Of a stretch of 5,166 nt of DNA, positions 1-5,166 are shown in pieces. Every line of letters begins with the position of its first letter. The first letter of the stretch is position 1. Source of the stretch: an uncultured Bacilli bacterium (GTDB taxonomy: Bacteria; Bacillota_I; Bacilli_A; RF39; UBA660); NCBI GenBank assembly GCA_934096025.1, contig CAKOLP010000080.1:1-5166 (forward strand), read 5' to 3'. Both the position numbers and the translations under genes were made by a program. The notes beneath the pieces were generated by a model. It was not told the DNA's origin, made no database searches, and saw only the letters and a program-made list of their open reading frames with translations.

Positions 1-1055
1 TGATATTAAGTAAAAATCAAAGCGATGATTTAAAACAAAAAATATTTTTTTTAAAAACACTTAAAAAAGTTGGTCCACAAGAAATAGAAGAAATAAATTC
101 TGTTATAGAAGATATTAACCAATTACTATCTCCAACAGCTAGAACAAATACAAACGTTTATGAAACAATTAAACAAGCTAATGACAGTATTAGCAAAGAC
201 TATTCCTTCTGTCAATTTATTAGCGCTTTATGGCCAGATATAAATTCACCTCAAGTTAAACCCTATACAACTAATTTTACTAAGGAACAAATGATTGATT
301 TAACTTTTGATTTTTTTAGTTCTACTAGTCAAAAAACATCTAATTTATTTAGAACTATTTACCAAAAAGACTACCAACAAATGTACATAGGCACCTTAAC
401 AAAAGACTGTAAATACCCCGGCTATACTTTCTATCAGCCATACTTTAAGAAAAATTATATCAGTGTATACAGAGCTGGAAAATACCCGGATATAACCACG
501 TTGGTACATGAAGCTGGTCATGCTATTCAAAATGTTGTAAACTATAGCCCAAATACTCCACCAGTACTTACAGAAGTCGTATCAATGTTTTTGGAAATAG
601 CTAGTCAAGAATACTTTCACTCACAAGGTATTAAAGACAGTAATATTGGTAATTATAATCGCTTCGAGGGTTTAAATTATTATATAATTTGCTTCAAAAA
701 AATGATATATGTCTTTAATTATTTATGCTATGTTTTTAGAAACCCAGCTTGTTTTGATTATCCTGAATTAATTAAAGGAGAACTCGATAAAATATACAGC
801 GAAGAAGAGTTAAAATCTTTCTTCATCGATACTCCTTATGATAGATACATATATGTAATCGGAGCCATTATAGCTTGTAATCTATATGCAATATATGTTC
901 AGGATAAAAAAGCAGCCCTAAGTATTTTATATTACTTTATCAATATGGATCAAAGCAATCATAATAATTTATACCATTTCTTATATACGCATGGCTTATT
1001 AAATCCGCAAGGGTACACAGCATACCAAAACATGGTTCGAAAACGAATATTATAA
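1..1055 (+). CDS. Compact M3-like (PepF-type) zinc metallopeptidase, paralog A; 5' edge-truncated
   Basis: Likely an intracellular zinc-dependent oligopeptidase related to family M3. The frame is open from base 3 to the TAA at 1053-1055. Its first residues (I-L-S-K-N-Q) line up with residues 2-7 of paralog B downstream (L-L-N-D-K-Q), and bases 1-2 are TG, so the start codon is probably xTG with its first base just outside. That gives about 351 aa. The ATG at 291 is internal, at about residue 98. Counted from the inferred start, the zinc site is HEAGH (H170, E171, H174) in V-H-E-A-G-H-A-I-Q, with E192 in the E-V-V-S-M-F-L-E stretch. That corresponds to the M3 third ligand in EVxSxxxE. A later PYDRYIYVIGA segment resembles the Tyr-rich C-terminal core of PepF. 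There is no signal peptide or clear membrane segment. Usual PepF is about 600 aa, so most of the N-terminal region is missing. Substrate unknown. Family assignment rests on motifs only. Confidence 0.75.
   Translation, partial: ILSKNQSDDLKQKIFFLKTLKKVGPQEIEEINSVIEDINQLLSPTARTNTNVYETIKQANDSISKDYSFCQFISALWPDINSPQVKPYTTNFTKEQMIDLTFDFFSSTSQKTSNLFRTIYQKDYQQMYIGTLTKDCKYPGYTFYQPYFKKNYISVYRAGKYPDITTLVHEAGHAIQNVVNYSPNTPPVLTEVVSMFLEIASQEYFHSQGIKDSNIGNYNRFEGLNYYIICFKKMIYVFNYLCYVFRNPACFDYPELIKGELDKIYSEEELKSFFIDTPYDRYIYVIGAIIACNLYAIYVQDKKAALSILYYFINMDQSNHNNLYHFLYTHGLLNPQGYTAYQNMVRKRIL
903..1055 (+). repeat. Near-identical 3' block, copy 1 (direct repeat with 1988-2140)
   Basis: The last 153 nt of paralog A align without gaps to the last 153 nt of paralog B. 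Compared by eye, the first 59 nt (903-961) differ at 3 positions and start with 30 identical bases. The next 31 nt differ at 14 positions. The last 63 nt (993-1055) differ at 5. At protein level 38 of 50 residues are identical, against about 10 of 43 at the N-termini. Confidence 0.85.
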
Positions 1056-1061
1056 AAAGGA
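1056..1061 (+). promoter_or_regulatory. Ribosome binding site of paralog B
   Basis: AAAGGA lies 8 nt before the ATG at 1070, inside the 14-bp gap after the stop of paralog A. It fixes the start of the second gene. With no hairpin in the gap, it supports a two-gene transcript. Confidence 0.7.
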
Positions 1062-1069
1062 AAATATTT

Positions 1070-2140
1070 ATGTTACTTAATGATAAACAAGTTAAAAATT
1101 TAAATAAAACATTACAAATTTTTGCTTTAATTAATAAAATATTTTTGCAAAAAATTGAACCGATAGACAAAGAAGTTGGTAGACTAAAAAGAATACTATC
1201 ACAAAATTCTTCACCTGATACATCTCCAGATTTATATAAAACAATGGCCATCGCTTTTGAGGACATTCAAGATGATGCTCCCTACCCTGATTTAATTAAA
1301 GAGCTATTTATTTCGGGTGAAGATTTTGATATTAAATCATACACTCAAGAATATAGTGAGAAAGAAATGAAAGAATTAGCAAAAGACTTTTTTAGTTCCA
1401 CTGATAGAAAAACGAAACTGTTATTTGAAACAATATATAGAAAAAATTATAGACATTTAAACATTGGAACTTATAATCCAGGGTTATCTTATAGTGGCTT
1501 CCAAATTTATATAGCTTATTTTAAATCAATTTATATTAATATTTTTAGAAAAAATAATATTTCTGATGCTAATACCATGGTTCATGAATACGGACACGCT
1601 ATTCAAAGCTTTATAAATTTTAGTTATAAAACACCTAATGCCTTAGTTGAGGTAGTGTCTATGTTTTTTGAATTTGCTAGCCAAGAATATTTTTATTCAC
1701 TAGGAGTTATAGATAGCAATATAGCTAGTTACAATCGCATAACAACTTTAAATTCTCGTATAATTGACTATACCAAAATGGCCGAAATATTTAATTACTT
1801 ATCTGATACTGGTTTATCTATTTATCTTTTATTTAATCCGTGTTATACCTACAGAATTAAATCAGAATTATCTAAAATATATAGTGAAGAAGAACTAGAA
1901 TCTTTATTCATTGACAAGCCATATGACATGTACATATATATTATCGGTGCTATTATAGCTTCTAACCTATACGAGATATATATCCAAGATAAAAAAGCAG
2001 CCCTAAGTATTTTATATCACTTTATCAAAATGGATCAAAGTAATCACGAACAAATTTATCAATTTTTAGATTCTCAAGGCTTATTAAATCCGCAAGGATA
2101 CATGGCATACCAAGACATGGTTCGAAAACGAACATTATAA
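1070..2140 (+). CDS. Compact M3-like (PepF-type) zinc metallopeptidase, paralog B
   Basis: A complete 356-aa paralog of the preceding gene, with ATG start, a good RBS and TAA stop. Residues 1-100 form a charged, helix-rich N-terminal part that is weakly conserved with paralog A. From the FFSS motif (107-110) onward the two proteins align closely. Zinc motif: HEYGH with H172, E173 (catalytic base) and H176. E194 in the E-V-V-S-M-F-F-E stretch is the expected third ligand. Y-S-G-F (141-144) may correspond to the G-x-x-S-G-A-F region before the active site of PepF. PYDMYIYIIGA (284-294) resembles the PepF segment carrying substrate-binding tyrosines. The C-terminus ends in a conserved G-L-L-N-P-Q-G-Y and M-V-R-K-R. 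There is no signal peptide, so it is probably cytosolic. At about 60% of normal PepF length it looks like a catalytic core with a short N-terminal cap. It could act on short peptides or one dedicated substrate; the sequence does not say which. Confidence 0.78.
   Translation: MLLNDKQVKNLNKTLQIFALINKIFLQKIEPIDKEVGRLKRILSQNSSPDTSPDLYKTMAIAFEDIQDDAPYPDLIKELFISGEDFDIKSYTQEYSEKEMKELAKDFFSSTDRKTKLLFETIYRKNYRHLNIGTYNPGLSYSGFQIYIAYFKSIYINIFRKNNISDANTMVHEYGHAIQSFINFSYKTPNALVEVVSMFFEFASQEYFYSLGVIDSNIASYNRITTLNSRIIDYTKMAEIFNYLSDTGLSIYLLFNPCYTYRIKSELSKIYSEEELESLFIDKPYDMYIYIIGAIIASNLYEIYIQDKKAALSILYHFIKMDQSNHEQIYQFLDSQGLLNPQGYMAYQDMVRKRTL
1988..2140 (+). repeat. Near-identical 3' block, copy 2 (direct repeat with 903-1055)
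   Basis: This is the partner of the block at 903-1055 and forms the 3' end of paralog B. The matching patches are 1988-2046 and 2078-2140, with a diverged 31-nt stretch between them. Even relatively rare codons for this AT-rich sequence (CCG Pro, CGA Arg) are shared. Confidence 0.85.
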
Positions 2141-2169
2141 AAACGACTAAAGCTTTTCAGTCGTTTTTT
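2139..2169. terminator. Bidirectional rho-independent terminator between peptidase pair and ffh
   Basis: AAAAACGACT (2139-2148) pairs with AGTCGTTTTT (2159-2168) around a 10-nt loop. The right arm runs into a T tract and the left arm is preceded by an A tract, so it can serve transcripts from both sides. It sits in the 33-bp gap between the convergent stops at 2140 and 2174. Confidence 0.85.
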
Positions 2170-2173
2170 CATT

Positions 2174-3472
2174 TTAAAAAGGCATTTTTCCGTTAGACAT
2201 TTTCTTCATTAAATCTTTCATAGTCTCAAATTGTTTTAATAATCTGTTTACTTCTTCAACACTTCTGCCACTTCCCTTGGCTATTCTTTGCTTTCTACTT
2301 GCTTTTAAAATACTTGGATTTTTTCTTTCCTCTAAAGTCATCGAAGAAATAATAGCCTCAATATGAGCTAATTCTTTTGGATCTATCGAAATATTATTTA
2401 ACCCCATTTTCCTAGCTTGAGGTAGCATTTTGATTATATTTTCTAGAGGTCCTAGTTTTTTTATTTGCTTTAAATTGTTCATAAAGTCATTTAAATCATA
2501 AGTACCTTTTTTCATTTTTATAGCTTGTTCTTTAGCATCATCTTCACTTATTACATCTTCGACTTTACTAACAATTTCTAAAATATCCCCCATGTCCAAA
2601 ATACGTTCGGCCATTCTCTCTGGATAAAATTCACTAAGTCCGTCCATTTTTTCACTATTACCTACAAACTTTATGGGAATATTTGTAAGATGTCTAACCG
2701 ATAGTGCAACTCCACCTTTAGTATTGCCATCAAGTTTCGTCAATATACATCCCGTTAATTTAAGGGCTTCATTAAATCCTGTAATAACATTAATCGCATC
2801 TTGGCCCATTGATCCATCAATTACTAATATCTTTTCATCTGGCTTAAATTCTTCATCTATGTCTTTTAGCTCTTGCATTAAATTATCATCAATTTGCAAT
2901 CTTCCCGCAGTATCTATAATTATATAATCATGCTTATTTTGATCAGCATAAAGATAGGCATCTTTTAAAATCTCTAATACCTTTTTCTCTTCACTAAAAA
3001 CTTCAATATTTAATTCCTTACCAATAGTCTTTAATTGGTCTATTGCTGCAGGTCTATAAATATCACATGCAACTAACAAAGGTTTCTTAGCATGTTTTTT
3101 TCTTAAGTAATTTGCCAGTTTTCCCGCTGTAGTAGTCTTACCACTACCTTGAAGTCCTACTAACATAAGTGATGTAGGTTTTTTATTTACCTCTAAAGGA
3201 ACATAATCTCCGCCTAAAAGAGATACCAATTCATCTTTTACAATTTTTAAAAATACTTCATCAGGTTTTAAACTTTTTAAAACATTTTCATTTAAGGCTT
3301 TTTCTTTAACATCAGCCACAAATTCTTTAACTACTTGATAATTAACATCAGCTTCCAACAGTGCAACTCTTATTTCTCTTACTGCATCACTAATATTATC
3401 TTCAGTAATTTTCCCCATACCCCTAATATTTTTTAAGGCATTACTTATTCTATCTCCCATATATTCAAACAT
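2174..3472 (-). CDS. ffh: Signal recognition particle GTPase Ffh (SRP54 homolog)
   Basis: The protein subunit of the bacterial signal recognition particle. It binds signal sequences of nascent membrane and secreted proteins together with 4.5S/scRNA, then docks on FtsY for delivery to SecYEG. The 432-aa length is close to normal (about 445-450). N domain: ALLEADV at 37-43. G domain: P-loop GLQGSGKTT 106-114, DIYRPAA 137-143, DTAGR 187-191, TKLDG 245-249 and GGVALS 253-258. The Met-rich M domain runs from about residue 300. It includes the SRP-RNA binding segment at 391-415, with S-R-K-Q-R-I-A, G-S-G and E-V-N-x-L-L-K-Q-F, and ends K-M-P-F. The start at 3472 is set by a strong RBS. No ylxM lies directly upstream as in many Firmicutes; instead the upstream gene is divergent. 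All signature residues are present, so it should be functional. Confidence 0.98.
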   Translation of the reverse strand: MFEYMGDRISNALKNIRGMGKITEDNISDAVREIRVALLEADVNYQVVKEFVADVKEKALNENVLKSLKPDEVFLKIVKDELVSLLGGDYVPLEVNKKPTSLMLVGLQGSGKTTTAGKLANYLRKKHAKKPLLVACDIYRPAAIDQLKTIGKELNIEVFSEEKKVLEILKDAYLYADQNKHDYIIIDTAGRLQIDDNLMQELKDIDEEFKPDEKILVIDGSMGQDAINVITGFNEALKLTGCILTKLDGNTKGGVALSVRHLTNIPIKFVGNSEKMDGLSEFYPERMAERILDMGDILEIVSKVEDVISEDDAKEQAIKMKKGTYDLNDFMNNLKQIKKLGPLENIIKMLPQARKMGLNNISIDPKELAHIEAIISSMTLEERKNPSILKASRKQRIAKGSGRSVEEVNRLLKQFETMKDLMKKMSNGKMPF

Positions 3473-3480
3473 AAATTAAT

Positions 3481-3488
3481 TCTCCTTT
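3481..3488 (-). promoter_or_regulatory. Ribosome binding site of ffh
   Basis: On the minus strand this reads AAAGGAGA, with AGGAG 9 nt before the ATG at 3472. It is the strongest Shine-Dalgarno match in the window. Confidence 0.85.
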
Positions 3489-3503
3489 ATCTAATCTTTA
3501 TTT

Positions 3504-3532
3504 ATATTACTATATCCCACCTAATAAATCAA
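3504..3532 (-). promoter_or_regulatory. Candidate sigma-A promoter of ffh
   Basis: On the minus strand, TTGATT (3532-3527) is followed after 17 bp by TAATAT (3509-3504). A competing -10, TATAGT (3514-3509), is closer to consensus but lacks a well-placed -35. Either would give a 5' leader of a few tens of bases. The region is very AT-rich, so chance matches are likely. Confidence 0.35.
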
Positions 3533-3579
3533 ATAATTTAATTAAATTTTAAAAAAATACATCTTTTTTTCAAAATATT

Positions 3580-3588
3580 TGCTACAAT
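3580..3588 (+). promoter_or_regulatory. Extended -10 promoter of the carboxypeptidase gene
   Basis: TGCTACAAT is an extended -10 element (TGn plus TACAAT). No convincing -35 is found 16-18 bp upstream, which extended -10 promoters tolerate. A7 and T7 tracts at 3551-3570 could act as an UP-like or curved element. Transcription would be expected to start near 3595, giving a leader of only about 10 nt. Confidence 0.6.
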
Positions 3589-3594
3589 TATATT

Positions 3595-3599
3595 GGTGA
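3595..3599 (+). promoter_or_regulatory. Weak ribosome binding site fixing the carboxypeptidase start
   Basis: GGTGA ends 5 nt before ATG 3605. In-frame TTG 3593 and GTG 3596 would lie at or before the predicted transcription start and have no RBS. ATG 3605 is therefore the better start; it begins M-K-K-K-R-K, a typical basic N-terminus before a membrane segment. Confidence 0.55.
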
Positions 3600-3604
3600 A
3601 CGTA

Positions 3605-4690
3605 ATGAAAAAGAAAAGAAAATTAAAAAAACAATTTATATTAATAATATTACTCCTAGGAATATTTGTAACTTATCAGGTATTTGCCAAAAACAATTCA
3701 AATGATAAAACAGTTATGAATGATATTTTAAAGAAAAACAATATAGATAAAAAGTATTACTCTAAAACCTTAGAATATGTCTTATTAAACAATATATATA
3801 ATGAAGAATACTTAGAAGAATATAAAGATATTGAATTTAATAACGAAGAAAACTTTGCTACTATTTTAACTACATTTCTTCCCAAAGGCTACAAAGGAAA
3901 AGAAATAAACTATCTTCTTAAACTAAGTACTAAAAACATTGAAAATTTAAAAAATATAGATTATCAAAACATCGAACAATATTATAATATTAAAAATTTT
4001 GATGCTAGTAAACTTGAAAGATATAAAAACTACAGTCAAAAACATCAAGATTTAAAGATAGAAGATATAATTACCCAAACTAATTTAAACTTAGACTTAA
4101 ATCCCTACACGGAAACAAAAGAAGTTGCTGATGCCAATGATCATTTAGTTCTTGTAAATAAATACAATTATCTTCCTAAGGGCTACCAGCCAAGTGATAT
4201 TGTATATTTAGACGGGGCTTATAAAAATCAAGTTCCAGTAAGAAAAGTTTTACAAGAATCATTCCTAAAATTACAAGAAAGTGCTAAAAAAGAATTAAAT
4301 ATTAATTTAATGCCTACGACAGCTTTTCGAGGTGAAGGTTTCCAAAGAACGCTTTATAATAATTACGTTGCAAAAGACGGTATTACAGCTGCAGATACTT
4401 ATTCTGCTCGCCCAAGTTATTCGGAACACCAAACAGGTCTTGCTATTGACTTAAGAAATACTGCCCTAAGTAGTAACATTCGCTTAACTGATGATAATTA
4501 TACATGGCTTGAAAACAATGCTTACAAATATGGATTTATCATAAGATTTCCCAAAAATAAAGAACATATTACTTTATATCAATTTGAAAACTGGCATATC
4601 CGTTATGTAGGAGATAAGGCAGCAAAAATTATTCATGACAACAACTTAACTTTAGAAGAATACATAGATTTATATGTTACATCATATTAA
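3605..4690 (+). CDS. Membrane-anchored VanY/LdcB-type D,D- or L,D-carboxypeptidase (peptidase M15B)
   Basis: A zinc carboxypeptidase predicted to trim peptidoglycan stem peptides, removing terminal D-Ala from pentapeptide (VanY type) or tetrapeptide (LdcB type), outside the membrane. 361 aa from ATG 3605. Basic residues 1-9, then a hydrophobic segment about 10-26 ending V-F-A: a signal anchor or possibly cleaved peptide, with no lipobox Cys. Residues about 30-180 are a Lys/Asn/Tyr-rich linker, probably helical. The catalytic domain starts near L-V-L-V-N-K (about 181). It carries SEHQTGLAIDL with zinc ligands H275 and D282, and the F-E-N-W-H-I-R-Y-V-G motif with catalytic E328 and ligand H331. 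A-R-P and G-F-I-I-R-F-P-K also fit M15B. The usual SGYRSYxxQ element reads A-F-R-G-E-G-F-Q here, so substrate choice may differ. It is divergent from ffh and convergent with a sortase-substrate gene. D,D versus L,D specificity cannot be told from sequence. A link to vancomycin resistance is not supported: no vanH/A/X-like neighbours are present. Confidence 0.92.
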   Translation: MKKKRKLKKQFILIILLLGIFVTYQVFAKNNSNDKTVMNDILKKNNIDKKYYSKTLEYVLLNNIYNEEYLEEYKDIEFNNEENFATILTTFLPKGYKGKEINYLLKLSTKNIENLKNIDYQNIEQYYNIKNFDASKLERYKNYSQKHQDLKIEDIITQTNLNLDLNPYTETKEVADANDHLVLVNKYNYLPKGYQPSDIVYLDGAYKNQVPVRKVLQESFLKLQESAKKELNINLMPTTAFRGEGFQRTLYNNYVAKDGITAADTYSARPSYSEHQTGLAIDLRNTALSSNIRLTDDNYTWLENNAYKYGFIIRFPKNKEHITLYQFENWHIRYVGDKAAKIIHDNNLTLEEYIDLYVTSY

Positions 4691-4719
4691 AAAGACTAGA
4701 ATAGTTTATCTAGTTTTTT
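4689..4719. terminator. Bidirectional terminator between carboxypeptidase and surface-protein genes
   Basis: ACTAGA (4695-4700) pairs with TCTAGT (4709-4714). The stem extends by a G-U and several A-U pairs, with an 8-nt loop and T6 on the right. On the other strand a T5 tract (complement of 4689-4693) follows the stem. It fills the 29-bp gap between convergent stops, so it probably serves both genes. Confidence 0.75.
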
Positions 4720-5166
4720 CTATTTCATAAATTTATTTTTCTTTTTCGTAAAATTAATTATTCCTAAAGCTGTTAGAGCCCCAAGAGTTACAACAACTAT
4801 TGAAACAATACTTCCAGTCTTAGGATTTACTGTTGCTTCAGTAGTCATATCAATTGTAATATCAGATTTTGGCATAGTTATTGCCCCGTCTAATTGAACT
4901 ACTTTATTTCCACTATCATCAACAACACTTATCTCATCATAAGGCCCAACTAATTCTTTTAATACTAATTTTACTCCTGATGCTGATTCCTTAGCTTGGG
5001 TTACATTCGTAGTTTTATTATGTATAGTAATCTTATATTTATCTTTTTTAGATTTAATATCAGCATTATTTTCTTTAAAAGAATATTTTTGTAAGGTATT
5101 ATTTATATAATTACCCTCACTTTTAACTCCTACTGCTAAGATATTTCCCTTTGAATCATTTATAAC
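4720..5166 (-). CDS. C-terminal part of a cell-wall-anchored surface protein with NPKTG sortase signal (5' end outside window)
   Basis: Reading the minus strand from 5166 to the TAG at 4722-4720 gives 148 uninterrupted residues, starting V-I-N-D-S-K-G-N and ending K-K-K-N-K-F-M-K. The C-terminus is a classic sorting signal: NPKTG (residues 114-118 of the visible part, bases 4813-4827), a hydrophobic segment of about 20 residues (S-I-V-S-I-V-V-V-T-L and on), then a Lys-rich tail. A sortase would cut between T and G and link the protein to the wall or to a pilin-like partner. The part before it, with V-V-D-D-S-G-N-K and M-P-K-S-D-I-T-I, looks like the beta-strand repeat modules common in Firmicute adhesins. 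No Cys and few aromatics. The ligand and total length are not visible. NPKTG departs from LPxTG, suggesting a sortase with altered specificity. Convergent with the carboxypeptidase; no sortase gene is in view. Confidence 0.88.
   Translation of the reverse strand, partial: VINDSKGNILAVGVKSEGNYINNTLQKYSFKENNADIKSKKDKYKITIHNKTTNVTQAKESASGVKLVLKELVGPYDEISVVDDSGNKVVQLDGAITMPKSDITIDMTTEATVNPKTGSIVSIVVVTLGALTALGIINFTKKKNKFMK

Noticed and set aside
940..1266. 108-codon open frame on the minus strand
   Set aside because: It overlaps the end of paralog A and the start of paralog B antisense, has no RBS and no recognisable motif, and reads as a chance frame in AT-rich coding DNA.
1..2140. Toxin-antitoxin or defence pair for the two tandem left-hand genes
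   Set aside because: Both proteins are homologous full metallopeptidase-like enzymes of equal size, with no antitoxin, DNA-binding or effector features; duplication explains the pair.
2673..2927. 84-codon open frame on the plus strand
   Set aside because: It lies wholly antisense within the conserved G domain of ffh; composition and lack of an RBS mark it as a shadow.
3551..3570. A7/T7 inverted tract as a terminator or operator hairpin
   Set aside because: A pure A-T stem of 7 bp is too weak for a terminator and lies between divergent promoters; an UP-like or curved element is likelier.
3593..3604. TTG 3593 or GTG 3596 as start of the carboxypeptidase
   Set aside because: Both fall at the predicted transcription start and lack an RBS; ATG 3605 follows GGTGA and gives a normal M-K-K-K start.
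3605..4690. Vancomycin-resistance vanY cassette
   Set aside because: No vanR/S/H/A/X genes are nearby, and M15B carboxypeptidases are common housekeeping wall enzymes in Firmicutes.

Overview
This is an AT-rich window with compact bacterial gene packing: AGGAG-type ribosome binding sites, TAA/TAG stops, TGG for tryptophan and no in-frame TGA in the genes read. A Gram-positive type SRP GTPase (Ffh), a membrane-anchored VanY/LdcB-type carboxypeptidase and an NPKTG sortase substrate together point to a low-GC Firmicute. An uncultured gut Bacilli lineage (RF39/Mycoplasmatota-like but with a wall) is a reasonable guess. That placement is inference; no rRNA or other phylogenetic marker beyond ffh is present.

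Left part (1-2140, + strand): two tandem paralogous genes encode small M3-like (PepF/oligoendopeptidase F-like) zinc metallopeptidases of about 351 and 356 aa. They are 14 bp apart and probably co-transcribed. The first is open to the left edge, and its first in-window codon matches residue 2 of the second, so its start codon most likely straddles the edge with only the first base missing. The internal ATG at 291 is not its start. Both keep HExxH plus a downstream Glu, but are much shorter than ordinary PepF.

Middle (2174-3472, - strand): a complete, ordinary ffh, convergent with the peptidase pair. One symmetrical hairpin (2139-2169) can terminate both units. ffh is divergent from the next gene across a 132-bp AT-rich promoter region.

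Right part: a D,D/L,D-carboxypeptidase of the VanY (M15B) family on + (3605-4690) has an N-terminal membrane segment. It converges on a minus-strand gene whose 3' end (4720-5166, continuing off the window) encodes the C-terminus of a wall-anchored surface protein. A second shared hairpin lies in the 29-bp gap. The last two genes are both cell-envelope functions, but their convergent arrangement gives no evidence of a shared operon.

I see no CRISPR array, tRNA, rRNA, insertion sequence or recognisable defence system. The most unusual content is the tandem pair of mini-M3 peptidases, whose 3' ends are patchily near-identical at DNA level while their 5' ends are strongly diverged.
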